Source of the DNA: Pseudanabaena galeata CCNP1313
GTDB lineage: Bacteria; Cyanobacteriota; Cyanobacteriia; Pseudanabaenales; Pseudanabaenaceae
NCBI RefSeq assembly: GCF_029910235.1
Contig: NZ_CP112874.1
Span: forward strand, 4,082,501-4,146,500
Length of the DNA stretch: 64,000 bases
Reading direction: 5' to 3'
Every line of letters begins with the position of its first letter. Position 1 is the first letter of the stretch. Below are positions 1 to 7,591 of the stretch, piece by piece. Position numbers and translations under genes: made by a program. The notes beneath the pieces are model-generated. The model was not told where the DNA came from, made no database searches, and saw only the letters and a list, made by a program, of their open reading frames with translations.

Positions 1-196
1 TCTTGTATCCTGACCCATGAAAGGCGATCGCGATGGTCATCACTTCACTCAACCTCATTCTTGAGCGACTTTTCCTTTCTCCCTGCATTGATGGCAACAT
101 TGGTTGCTCTTGCCAGTGTTTTTCAAAGCTTTCGCAGAAATCATCCACTTCACAGAAGATTCGCGTGATATCCAAGTGCGATACGATACTGTTCAT
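1..196 (-). CDS. IS982-family transposase, N-terminal part (cut by window edge)
   Basis: Reading the minus strand from an ATG at 194-196 gives 65 open codons to the window edge. The peptide runs MNSIVSHLDITRIFCEVDDF, then an SFEKHWQEQP stretch, then RLSEVMTIAIAFHGSGYK. The LSEVMTI...FHxSGY block at residues 47-64 is the conserved N-terminal signature of IS982-family DDE transposases. The catalytic DDE domain would lie beyond the window. There is no stop codon within the visible part, so the gene may be intact. A 110-bp piece of this same gene, with small differences, is trapped inside the miniature element at 7319-7458. Confidence 0.75.
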   Translation of the reverse strand, partial: MNSIVSHLDITRIFCEVDDFCESFEKHWQEQPMLPSMQGERKSRSRMRLSEVMTIAIAFHGSGYK

Positions 197-272
197 ATTG
201 CTGAGGCTTTTAGTTTGTCAAACCTAGTCTCAGCTTTTCTTTTGCTTTTGTCTACTCCATCGAACTCACGTT
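1..272 (-). mobile_element. IS982-family insertion sequence, right end only (runs off window)
   Basis: The element carries the 5' part of an IS982-type transposase gene read on the minus strand and ends at the terminal repeat TCGAACTCACGTT at 260-272. The same terminal sequence (ACGTGAGTTCGA or ACGTCAGTTCGA) bounds the miniature elements at 2941, 7096, 7319, 30269 and 59632. The other end lies outside the window, so completeness and target duplication cannot be judged. Confidence 0.75.
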
Positions 273-300
273 TTTTTAAACCTTACTAGGCTTGGTTTTT

Positions 301-341
301 AATTCACAAAAGTGTTGCCACACTTTCGTGAATTGGTATAA
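301..341. repeat. Short palindrome, 'TTCACAAAAGTGT' family (C)
   Basis: Arms AATTCACAAAAGTGT and ACACTTTCGTGAATT enclose a 4-base loop, followed by GGTATA. Relatives occur at 6799, 31081, 50180 and 55060. It lies next to the IS982 end. Confidence 0.6.
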
Positions 342-352
342 ACACTTAAAGA

Positions 353-420
353 GACGTGTGAATTCGATATAGCCATTTGCGGCGTGCTTTGCACGACGCA
401 AATGGCGGAAAGTGGTAAGT
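353..420. repeat. Degenerate copy of IS982-derived miniature element (family B)
   Basis: The sequence begins ACGTGTGAATTCGATATAGCC and continues into the TTTGCGGCGTGCTTTGCACG(A)CGCAAA hairpin typical of the family, then GGCGGAAAGTGGTAAG. The right-hand terminal repeat is missing, so this is a decayed or truncated copy just downstream of the ABC binding-protein gene. Confidence 0.55.
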
Positions 421-443
421 GAGACTGTAGCTATAATGTAGAG

Positions 444-1676
444 TTATTGAATGAATGTGAACTTACCACTATTGCCGTCCGCTTCCATTTTGATTTGGGC
501 TACAAAGAATTGCTTTTGTTCGATTTCGCCCTCGGGAGTGAAGGATATTTCACCGAGAGGCGTAACGTATTTACCTGCTAGCAATGTGTCATTTAGCTGT
601 GTGCGAAGTTGGGGCAATGCTAATGTATTGAGCTTAGTTGTTTTATCGAGAGTACGTAATGCTTCGACGAATACTTGCACTCCTGTAAATGCTTGAGCAG
701 TAAACTGTGGCGGTTCTTTTTTGTTCTGCTCAGTATAGATCTGACGAAACGCAGTATTTATTTCATTCTTCAATTCAGGGCTATAGGCTTGGGCAATGAT
801 AATGCCATCACAGAGTGCTTTACACACTGGCAGAATATTGGAAGTATTTAATCCATTCCCACCGATGATTAGACCTTTATAACCTAGTTCACGCAACTGC
901 TTGACAAGGTTTCCACCATCAGCAGATAGACCTGAAATGATAACTAAGTCAGGCTTGATATTGATAGTATTAGTTACTTGGGATTGAAAATCAGTATCAG
1001 TAGTTTGGAAGGTTTGGACTGTTGCTAGTTCTAAACCTTTTTTCTTAACTGTTTCTTGGAAAGTACCTGTTTCTGATTTGCTGAAAGCATCATTTTGGGC
1101 GTAGAAAACCGCTACTTTTTTGATTTGAGGATTGATTTTAAGGGCAGCCTCGATCGCATTGGGAGCGACTACAGCTACAGGAGCTGATACTCGTGAAATA
1201 TATTTACCAATTTGAGGAATTCCCTTAGCGGTATTCGATGGGGCGATCACGGGTACGCCTGCTCGTTCAGCAATGGGATCAGCACTGAATGCTTGCTGTG
1301 AGAGTGTTGGACCAACGATACCAACAACTTTGTCTTGGGAAATTAGTGTGTTAAAGGCGTTAATTGTACCCTGCTCATCACCTGCGGTATCTTGAAAAAT
1401 TAGACGAATTGGAGTGCCATTGATGCCACCTTGTTGATTGAAATAGGTCTCAGCAATTTTTGCACCTGTGACTTGTTCTTGGCCTAGTAATGAAACATTA
1501 CTAGTTTGAGCAACTGCAATACCAATGGGAATTGGGGGCTGATTACTGCCTGTATTAGGGCTATTAGTTGTAGTGGCGTTGTTACTGCTAGTTGGAGTAC
1601 AAGATATTGCAAGTAAGCAAGACATCAGAGCAGCGATCGCAAAGCTGCAAAGTTGTTTTGTTGTTTTTTTCATCAA
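444..1676 (-). CDS. ABC transporter substrate-binding lipoprotein, branched-chain amino acid (Peripla_BP_6) type
   Basis: This is a 410-residue periplasmic ligand-binding protein of the type I (LivK/UrtA/NatB) fold, delivering amino acids, urea or a related solute to a HAAT-type ABC transporter. It has a lysine-rich N-terminus, a hydrophobic stretch at 9-25 and Cys26 in LLAISC, a slightly imperfect lipobox, then a low-complexity Thr/Asn/Ser linker (27-48). The mature domain starts PIPIGIAVAQTSNVSLLGQE. It shows the GGINGTPIRL, VGIVGPTLSQQAFSADPIAE and VPVIAPSNTA blocks expected for this family. No permease or ATPase genes are adjacent, so it is an orphan binding protein here. The ligand cannot be told from sequence alone. 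Confidence 0.9.
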   Translation of the reverse strand: MMKKTTKQLCSFAIAALMSCLLAISCTPTSSNNATTTNSPNTGSNQPPIPIGIAVAQTSNVSLLGQEQVTGAKIAETYFNQQGGINGTPIRLIFQDTAGDEQGTINAFNTLISQDKVVGIVGPTLSQQAFSADPIAERAGVPVIAPSNTAKGIPQIGKYISRVSAPVAVVAPNAIEAALKINPQIKKVAVFYAQNDAFSKSETGTFQETVKKKGLELATVQTFQTTDTDFQSQVTNTINIKPDLVIISGLSADGGNLVKQLRELGYKGLIIGGNGLNTSNILPVCKALCDGIIIAQAYSPELKNEINTAFRQIYTEQNKKEPPQFTAQAFTGVQVFVEALRTLDKTTKLNTLALPQLRTQLNDTLLAGKYVTPLGEISFTPEGEIEQKQFFVAQIKMEADGNSGKFTFIQ

Positions 1677-1759
1677 ATTAGAATTCTTAAATATTTTTTC
1701 TCAAATTAGTCTATAGCTTTTACTACGGTTTTTATAGCAATTACCGATCAAACGAACTG

Positions 1760-1884
1760 CAAGAAAATATTTAAAAGTGTTGATTTGCAACACTTTTAAA
1801 TATTTTCTTAATTTGGATTTGTGCGCTTTGCGCTGTAAATAGGTTTGCTCAAAAGGATGGGCGGCGCTTTGCGCCAACCATCCT
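1760..1884. repeat. Two palindromes between divergent genes (families D and E)
   Basis: First, a 25-bp-arm hairpin at 1760-1810: AAGAAAATATTTAAAAGTGT opposite its complement, loop around TGATTTGC. A GCGCTTTGCGC motif follows at 1823-1833. The second hairpin at 1852-1884 has AAGGATGG opposite CCATCCTT around GGCGCTTTGCGCC. Similar D-type hairpins are at 3130, 6629 and 52619. The gap holds the promoters of both divergent neighbours, but I cannot single out convincing -35/-10 boxes. Confidence 0.6.
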
Positions 1885-1949
1885 TAGTCTGTTCTTGGTT
1901 GGTGATCGGTCTACTATAGTTGTAGGCTCTAAAATAGTTGGATGTTCCT

Positions 1950-2912
1950 ATGACTTTGATCAAGATTCTTCCAGATTGGTTTCTGCCTGAAAGTCAAGCA
2001 ACCTCAGAATCAGTTTATCTAAATCGGCGGAGATTTATGAAGAAAGCTGGATTAGGTAGCCTGAGCATTATGGGATTATTAGCTGGATGTCAAACCCTCG
2101 AAGAAAAAAAAGCCATTGTCAAACAAAAACTACTAGACGATCTCTTAAAAGCAATTACCACTTCTCGCAATCTTGCTTTTACCCTTGATCGCCCAATCAC
2201 CGATGAATATAGTGCTGCTGTTTACACTAATTTCTATGAATTTAGCAGCGACAAGTATGTATGGGAAAAAGTTGGTAGATTCCAACCACATCCTTGGACT
2301 GTGGAAGTATCTGGCTTAGTAGCAAATCCCCAAAAATTTGCGATCGAGGATTTGATTGCCAAAATGCCTATCGAAGAACGTCTGTATCGCCATCGTTGTG
2401 TGGAAGCATGGGCGATGGCAGTTCCTTGGTCTGGGTTCCCTCTCAAGCGATTAATTGAATTAGTGGAACCAAAGGCTAATGCAACCCATGTTAAATTTAC
2501 AACTTTCTTTCGACCTGAGCAGGCAAGAAGACAGATTTTGCAGAGCGAGCCTTGGCCCTATACGGAAGGGCTAACAATTAAGGAAGCGATGAATGAACTT
2601 GCTTTTATGGCTGTGGGCATCTATGGACATGAGTTACCCAAACAACATGGCGCTCCGATTCGATTAGTTTTGCCTTGGAAATATGGCTATAAAAGCATTA
2701 AATCGATAGTCAATATTGAATTTAGCGATCGCCAACCAGCTACATTTTGGAATATGCGTATTCCCGAAGAGTATGATTTTCTTGCCAATGTCAATCCAAA
2801 TATTCCCCATCCCCGTTGGTCTCAGGCTAGTGAAAAGATGCTAGGCACAGGCGATCGCTATGCTACGCAAATTTATAACGGCTATGCCTCTTATGTCTCT
2901 AATTTGTATTAA
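1950..2912 (+). CDS. msrP: MsrP/YedY-like molybdopterin-dependent sulfoxide reductase catalytic subunit
   Basis: The protein matches the YedY/MsrP family, periplasmic molybdenum enzymes that reduce methionine sulfoxide in proteins. It starts with a Tat signal (NRRRFMKKAGLGSLSIMG) preceded by the family's typical N-terminal stretch PESQATSESVYL. The molybdenum-ligating cysteine is in YRHRCVEAWAM, about residue 150, followed by PWSGFPLKRLIELVEP. An upstream ATG at 1938 would add four residues (MDVP); I prefer the ATG at 1950. Unusually, the Tat signal ends in LLAGC, a good lipobox, so the mature enzyme may be lipid-anchored. No gene for the haem membrane partner MsrQ is adjacent. Confidence 0.88.
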   Translation: MTLIKILPDWFLPESQATSESVYLNRRRFMKKAGLGSLSIMGLLAGCQTLEEKKAIVKQKLLDDLLKAITTSRNLAFTLDRPITDEYSAAVYTNFYEFSSDKYVWEKVGRFQPHPWTVEVSGLVANPQKFAIEDLIAKMPIEERLYRHRCVEAWAMAVPWSGFPLKRLIELVEPKANATHVKFTTFFRPEQARRQILQSEPWPYTEGLTIKEAMNELAFMAVGIYGHELPKQHGAPIRLVLPWKYGYKSIKSIVNIEFSDRQPATFWNMRIPEEYDFLANVNPNIPHPRWSQASEKMLGTGDRYATQIYNGYASYVSNLY

Positions 2913-2940
2913 TACCATTCCCAGCAAAGGTTTTAACAAC

Positions 2941-3052
2941 ACGTGAGTTCGATATAGCCATTTGCGGCGTGCGAAGCACGCCGCAAATGGCGAAAAATGG
3001 TAAGAATCGCTTAGCGATTCTTACCATTTTTCGCTTTCGTCGAACTGACGTT
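2941..3052. repeat. IS982-derived miniature element, full-length copy (family B)
   Basis: Inverted ends ACGTGAGTTCGA (2941-2952) and TCGAACTGACGT (3040-3051) enclose two hairpins: GCGGCGTGCGAAGCACGCCGC flanked by ATTTG/CAAAT, and AAAAATGGTAAGAATCGCTT with its complement. The ends match those of the IS982 element at the start of the window. There is no coding capacity. Confidence 0.8.
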
Positions 3053-3055
3053 AGT

Positions 3056-3180
3056 AACCCCAAAATACAAGTAGTGCCGCTACTTGTATTTTGGGGTTGT
3101 TTGCCCTAGCTTGGCGCTCAAAGACAAACTAAGGAATTTTTGGAAAGTGCTGCTTTGCAACACTTTCCAAAAATTCCTTA
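3056..3180. repeat. Two further palindromes before fabD
   Basis: 3056-3098 pairs AACCCCAAAATACAAGTAG with its exact complement around a small loop. 3130-3180 pairs TAAGGAATTTTTGGAAAGTG with its complement around TGCTTTGC (family D). Together with the element at 2941 they fill most of the 327-base gap between msrP and fabD. An AT-rich stretch just upstream of 3240 (TTTAATAAATATTTTATAAA) probably holds the fabD promoter region. Confidence 0.65.
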
Positions 3181-3239
3181 GGGTTCACATGGCGCTAAAC
3201 TGTAGAATGTAACCAAAGTTTAATAAATATTTTATAAAA

Positions 3240-4121
3240 ATGACCAGAAATGTATGGGTTTTCCCTGGACAAGGTTCTCAGGCTGTTGGCATGGGCTTGG
3301 ATCTTGCGGAAGTAGGCAAGGATAAGTTCGACAAAGCCGAGCAAATTTTGGGATGGTCGATTTTAGAAAAATCCCAGACAGACGCGAAGGAACTTGCCAA
3401 AACCGAATTTACCCAGCCTTGCTTGTATGTAATATCGGCAATTCTTGCCGATATATTGCAAGAAAAAGGCGCAAAACCAGATGCAGTGACAGGGCATAGC
3501 TTGGGCGAATATAGTGCGCTCTATTGTGCGGGTGTAGTGGATTTTGCCACAGGTTTAGAATTAGTGAAGCAGCGATCGCTCCTGATGTCAGAAGCAAGCG
3601 GTGGTGCAATGACGGCTCTGCTTGGGTTTGATCGCAATGCCTTAGAAACAGCGATCGCCCAAACTGAAAACGTAATTTTGGCTAATGACAATAGCAACGA
3701 TCAAGCCGTGATTTCAGGAACAGAAGCGGCGGTAAAATCAATTTGCGAACAGGTCAAATCTAAGAGAGCAATTTCTTTGGCGGTAAGTGGTGCTTTCCAT
3801 TCCCCTCTAATGGCGGATGCATCGACTAAATTTACGGCTATTCTTGAACAGACGATTTTTAACGAAGCGACAATTCCTGTCATTTCCAATGTAGAGCCAA
3901 ATGATGCTACGACTTCTGGTCAGCTTTTGCGCGATCGCCTCACTCAACAGATGACCTCCCCAGTGCGTTGGCGCGAAATCTGTTTGTATCTTGCTGCTCA
4001 AGGATATGAACAAGTAATCGAAGTTGGCACAGGCAAAGTTCTGACAGGACTAGTGAAACGCACAACTCCCAGCTTGAAATTGGTGAATGTCAGTACCTTG
4101 GAACAGGCGAACACCCTGTAA
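3240..4121 (+). CDS. fabD: Malonyl-CoA:ACP transacylase
   Basis: FabD moves the malonyl group from CoA to acyl carrier protein, supplying the extender unit for fatty-acid elongation in the cytoplasm. The 293-residue length fits the family. It opens VWVFPGQGSQAVGMG, carries the nucleophile in GHSLGEYSAL (Ser87) and the catalytic histidine in SGAFHSPLM (His187). It closes with the conserved VIEVGTGKVLTGLVKR. The neighbouring genes are not other fab genes, so it appears to be transcribed alone. It ends convergently with the GGDEF/EAL gene, with a shared hairpin in between. Confidence 0.96.
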   Translation: MTRNVWVFPGQGSQAVGMGLDLAEVGKDKFDKAEQILGWSILEKSQTDAKELAKTEFTQPCLYVISAILADILQEKGAKPDAVTGHSLGEYSALYCAGVVDFATGLELVKQRSLLMSEASGGAMTALLGFDRNALETAIAQTENVILANDNSNDQAVISGTEAAVKSICEQVKSKRAISLAVSGAFHSPLMADASTKFTAILEQTIFNEATIPVISNVEPNDATTSGQLLRDRLTQQMTSPVRWREICLYLAAQGYEQVIEVGTGKVLTGLVKRTTPSLKLVNVSTLEQANTL

Positions 4122-4126
4122 TACCG

Positions 4127-4159
4127 AAACACAAAATGGCGTAGCCATTTTGTGTTTTT
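4127..4159. terminator. Bidirectional hairpin terminator between fabD and the GGDEF/EAL gene
   Basis: AAACACAAAATGGC and GCCATTTTGTGTTT pair around GTA, with T-rich flanks on both strands. It sits in the 41-base gap between two convergent genes. The core AAAATGGCGTAGCCATTTT is a recurring motif here (also 6859, 30366, 31025, 46159). Confidence 0.7.
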
Positions 4160-4162
4160 AGA

Positions 4163-6535
4163 CTATTCAAATTTGAGCTTTAATAGGTCTAATTCTTCTG
4201 AACTACTTGGTATAGTCTCCAGTAATGAAGCGATCGCCACAGCTTCTAAAGGTGCAAATAGATAATATCCCTGCCCTGCATCACAATTATATCTTTTCAG
4301 ATAGTCCAACTGCTCAGCAGTTTCTACTCCTTCCGCTATCACATTTAAGCCCAGATTTATTCCCAAAACAATTATTGCTTTGACGATTTCACTATCTCCA
4401 GAATGACGATCGAGTTGATTTATAAAGGAGCGATCGATCTTGAGGGTATGAATCGGGAATCGATGCAAATAGCTTAATGAAGAATACCCCGTACCAAAAT
4501 CATCAATACAAGTTTGAATATTGTGATCATTTAATTCTCCTAATATTTGCGCTGCTAAAGAGGTTTTCTCAATTAATATACTTTCAGTTACTTCGATCTT
4601 CAAATGATGATGATTTAGCTGCGTTTTCTGGAGTATATTCTCGATTTGAGCAAACAAATCAGATTTAGCAAACTGTTTAGCAGATAAATTAACACTCATG
4701 GTTAGAGTTGCTGCGATCGGAAACTGCTCTTGCCATACTTTTAACTGAAAGCAAGCCTGCTCTAACACCCAAAAATCAATTGCCACGATTAGTCCTGCAT
4801 CCTCCGCAAGGGAAATAAATTCCGCAGGGTATATCAATCCTTGCTCAGGATGTTGCCAACGAACAAGAGCTTCAAATCCCAATATACGTCGTGACTTCAA
4901 GCAAACAATTGGTTGGTAATGAATTCGTAATTCTTGGCGTTCAATGGCTCGTCGTAACTCGTTCTCTAGTCGTAGTTTTTTGAGCGCTTCCGTATGCATG
5001 GCAGGATTAAATATTTCATGTCGATCTCTACCTTGTTCTTTAGCGCGATACATAGCCGTGTCAGCATCACGCAGTAGCTGATCTGGTTGCGTATAGTCAG
5101 TAGAGTTTAGGGCAATACCAATACTCGTACTAATCACTATTTCATTGCTATCAAGAAAAACTGGCACTTTCAATGATTCCTTGATCCTCTGCACAACCTC
5201 AATGACATCATTAAGATCTTCAATTTCTTCAAGCAACATTACAAATTCATCTCCCCCTAGCCTCGCGACTGTATCCCCTCCCCGCAGACAGTCAACGAGA
5301 CGTTTTGCCACAGTCTTTAATAGCTGATCACCTGCTAAATGCCCAAGACTATCATTGATTACCTTAAATCGATCCAAGTCTAAAAAGAGAACTGCAAACT
5401 TTTCTGGGAGATTACTTGAATTTAAATATGCGCGTCGATTGGATAGTTGCAGAGCATGGTTAAGACGATCTAAAAATAAGGAACGATTTGGCAAGCCTGT
5501 TAACGAATCATGAAAAGCATCATGCCGCAATTGAGCTTCCATCTTTTTGCGCTCTGCTAACTCTGATTGTGCATTTTGATAGAGTTCTGACTGATGGATA
5601 GCGATCGCACATTGATCAGCGATCGCCTTAACGAGTGATAGCTCATTCTCAGACCAAATACGTTCGCGATCGCACTGATACAAACTAATTCCACCTAAAT
5701 AAGTTTGTTGATACAACAGAGAGGTGATCAAAAGAGACTGAATACTATACTGTTTTGCTAAGTCTCTTAGCTCCTCTGGAAGATCTTCGCTAATTTGATA
5801 AATAGGAATTTGTTTTCCTTGGATCAAAACATCTTGATAATGGGTATAAAACTCACAAGACAAACCAACGATAAGTTCATCCTGATCGATATTCTTTGCA
5901 CTGGCATAGCATACCCGCATTTGCTGCGAATTATCTGGCTGAAAGATTAAACAATGAGTGACATTTAAAGCTTCCTGTAATAGATCAGCCGTTGTTTGCA
6001 ATACCTCAGCTAAAACGAGAGTCTCTCGCATAGATTGGACAATGCGATTGATAATAGTTTCGCGCCATGCTTGCTGCTCAATTCGGGCGATCGCCGCTTT
6101 TTGCTGCTGGCGTAATGCAAACTCTTGCAAAGCCCGATGTAAGACACTAGGCAACCGAAATAACCGATCCTTCAACACATAATCCGTCATCCCCGCTTTG
6201 ATGCATTCAACGGCGGATTCTTCCCCTAAACTGCCCGTAATCAAAATGAATGGAATATCTTGTCCTGATTGCTTGAGAAAACTAAAAGCCTGTAACCCAT
6301 TAAAACTAGGCAATCGATAATCAGACAAGACAACATCGTAGATTTTGGTTTGTAAAAAATTTTGGCATTCGATCGCCGTAGCTGTAATGTCATGGATAAA
6401 AGTTAAACCTGATGATTCAAGAGCCAATAAGGTTAGCTCCACATCAGCTTCCACATCTTCAATAATCAAAATACGCAGCGATTGCTGATTCTCAAGCTTT
6501 ATAGATTCTCCCAACTCTGACATCAAGTTTCCCAT
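4163..6535 (-). CDS. Response regulator with REC-GAF-GGDEF-EAL domains (c-di-GMP turnover)
   Basis: This is a 790-residue cytoplasmic signalling protein. Residues about 20-140 are a receiver domain (phospho-acceptor Asp72 in YDVVLSDYRLPSFNG). About 165-315 is a GAF-like sensor. About 335-500 is a diguanylate cyclase domain with intact RLGGDEF and an RGGD product-inhibition site five residues upstream. About 515-765 is an EAL phosphodiesterase with FEALVRW, SVNLSAKQF, TESILI, IDDFGTGYSSLSYL, LKIDRSF and VIAEGVET. Both catalytic halves keep their key residues, so it could make and degrade c-di-GMP, with phosphorylation or GAF ligand choosing between them. A start at Met5 (6523) is possible. No cognate kinase gene is adjacent. 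Confidence 0.93.
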   Translation of the reverse strand: MGNLMSELGESIKLENQQSLRILIIEDVEADVELTLLALESSGLTFIHDITATAIECQNFLQTKIYDVVLSDYRLPSFNGLQAFSFLKQSGQDIPFILITGSLGEESAVECIKAGMTDYVLKDRLFRLPSVLHRALQEFALRQQQKAAIARIEQQAWRETIINRIVQSMRETLVLAEVLQTTADLLQEALNVTHCLIFQPDNSQQMRVCYASAKNIDQDELIVGLSCEFYTHYQDVLIQGKQIPIYQISEDLPEELRDLAKQYSIQSLLITSLLYQQTYLGGISLYQCDRERIWSENELSLVKAIADQCAIAIHQSELYQNAQSELAERKKMEAQLRHDAFHDSLTGLPNRSLFLDRLNHALQLSNRRAYLNSSNLPEKFAVLFLDLDRFKVINDSLGHLAGDQLLKTVAKRLVDCLRGGDTVARLGGDEFVMLLEEIEDLNDVIEVVQRIKESLKVPVFLDSNEIVISTSIGIALNSTDYTQPDQLLRDADTAMYRAKEQGRDRHEIFNPAMHTEALKKLRLENELRRAIERQELRIHYQPIVCLKSRRILGFEALVRWQHPEQGLIYPAEFISLAEDAGLIVAIDFWVLEQACFQLKVWQEQFPIAATLTMSVNLSAKQFAKSDLFAQIENILQKTQLNHHHLKIEVTESILIEKTSLAAQILGELNDHNIQTCIDDFGTGYSSLSYLHRFPIHTLKIDRSFINQLDRHSGDSEIVKAIIVLGINLGLNVIAEGVETAEQLDYLKRYNCDAGQGYYLFAPLEAVAIASLLETIPSSSEELDLLKLKFE

Positions 6536-6598
6536 GGTTTACAGACGCAAAGATATCGACTTAGAGTTTGTACTAATTATTCCTAACTACCTGCAAAT

Positions 6599-6891
6599 AC
6601 TTACAGCAATTACAGATCAAATGAACCATAAGAAAACTTTTGAAAGTGTTGCAAAGCAACACTTTCAAAAGTTTTCTCAGTTTTGATTTGAGCGCAAAGC
6701 ACTATAGTTAGAAATACAGAAACCATTGTTATGGCGTGGCTTCGCCTCGCCATAACAATGGGTCTGGATCTTACTGATAGATCTTCAAGTGTTATACCAA
6801 TTCACGAAAGTGTAGTTACACTTTTGTGAATTAAACATCAAACCCAGTAGGTTTTTTAAAACCGTAAAATGGCTACGCCATTTTACGGTTT
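6599..6891. repeat. Cluster of four palindromes (families D, E-like, C, A)
   Basis: 6629-6679 pairs TAAGAAAACTTTTGAAAGTG with its complement. 6723-6761 pairs CCATTGTTATGGCG with CGCCATAACAATGG. 6799-6832 pairs AATTCACGAAAGTGTA with TACACTTTTGTGAATT. 6859-6891 pairs AAACCGTAAAATGGC with GCCATTTTACGGTTT. The D hairpin is embedded in AGCAATTACAGATCAAATGA...TTGATTTGAGCGC, which recurs around the D hairpins at 1760 and 52619. No gene is visible. Confidence 0.65.
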
Positions 6892-7027
6892 GGTATTAGC
6901 TAATAGATCCTATTTACCAAAGTATATCTAAAAAAATACTTAAATAAACAGTGCAAATAGCAATGCACAAGAATGTAGTCATACGTTCAAGTATTACAAC
7001 CTAAACCCAGTAAGGGCTTAGCCATAA

Positions 7028-7090
7028 AATAAAGAGCCAGATTTTTGATGACGCAGCGAACCTGCGTCTTCAAAAATCTGGCTCTTTATT
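7028..7090. repeat. Long near-perfect palindrome
   Basis: AATAAAGAGCCAGATTTTTG and its exact complement form the outer arms. Inside, GACGCAG and CTGCGTC pair around CGAAC. The sequence is unrelated to the flanking families except for its architecture. Confidence 0.65.
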
Positions 7091-7095
7091 AAATT

Positions 7096-7208
7096 AACGT
7101 GAGTTCGATATTGCCATTTGCATCGTGCGAAGCACGACGCAAATGGCGAAAAATGGTAAGAATCGTTTAGCGATTCTTACCATTTTTCGCTTTTGTCGAA
7201 CTGGCGTT
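7096..7208. repeat. IS982-derived miniature element, full-length copy (family B)
   Basis: Ends AACGTGAGTTCGA (7096-7108) and TCGAACTGGCGTT (7196-7208) flank the same two internal hairpins as at 2941, with a handful of substitutions. It is 113 bp and has no coding capacity. Confidence 0.8.
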
Positions 7209-7219
7209 AAGTTAGAAAG

Positions 7220-7279
7220 AGGGCTTGGAGACCAAGCCCCTACATTTACACATATGTAGGGGCTTGGAGACCAAGCCCC
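7220..7279. repeat. 'GGGCTTGGAGACCAAGCCC' palindrome pair (family H)
   Basis: Two copies of GGGCTTGGAGACCAAGCCCC, each itself a palindrome, face each other around TACATTTACACATATGTA. Relatives occur at 21500, 22978/24284 (split by an IS), 50112 and 52149. A loose end TCGAACTGACGTT at 7301-7313 suggests it landed inside an older family B copy. Confidence 0.65.
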
Positions 7280-7318
7280 AATCTCAGCGTTCCACTTTTG
7301 TCGAACTGACGTTAATTT

Positions 7319-7458
7319 AACGTCAGTTCGACGGAGATGATTTCTGCCAAAGTTTTGAAAAATACTGGCAAGAGCAACCAATGTTGCCATCAATAAGCAG
7401 GGAGAAAGGAAAAGTCGCTCAAGAATGAGGTTGAGTGAAGTGATGACGAACTCACGTT
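7319..7458. mobile_element. Miniature IS982 derivative carrying a transposase gene fragment
   Basis: The ends AACGTCAGTTCGA (7319-7331) and CGAACTCACGTT (7447-7458) match the IS982 ends. In between lie about 110 bp matching the transposase gene at 34-146 (there on the other strand). On the plus strand they encode DDFCQSFEKYWQEQPMLPS, then a small indel shifts the frame before SRMRLSEVMT. It is thus an internally deleted, non-coding copy and links the miniature repeats to a specific transposase family. Confidence 0.8.
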
Positions 7459-7474
7459 AAAACTAGAAGGCTGT

Positions 7475-7588
7475 AAACCCAAAAGATGAGTGGCGGCGCG
7501 AAGCGCCGCCACTCATCTTTTGAGTTTTGATTTGTCCTAGCTATCTCTTGCACTGCTATACGTAAATGGCTATATCGAACTCATGTTA
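7475..7588. repeat. Family E palindrome plus family B end remnant
   Basis: AAACCCAAAAGATGAGTGGC and its near-exact complement enclose GGCGCGAAGCGCC. The hairpin is followed by TTGATTTGTCCTAGCTATCT, the typical right flank of this family. At 7570-7588 ATATCGAACTCATGTTAA is an isolated family B end. Confidence 0.65.
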
Positions 7589-7591
7589 AAT

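Noticed and set aside
7094-7393. 99-codon minus-strand frame across the repeat cluster
   Set aside because: It runs through a family B element, family H repeats and the IS982 fragment in the antisense direction of the transposase; its codons are explained by repeats.
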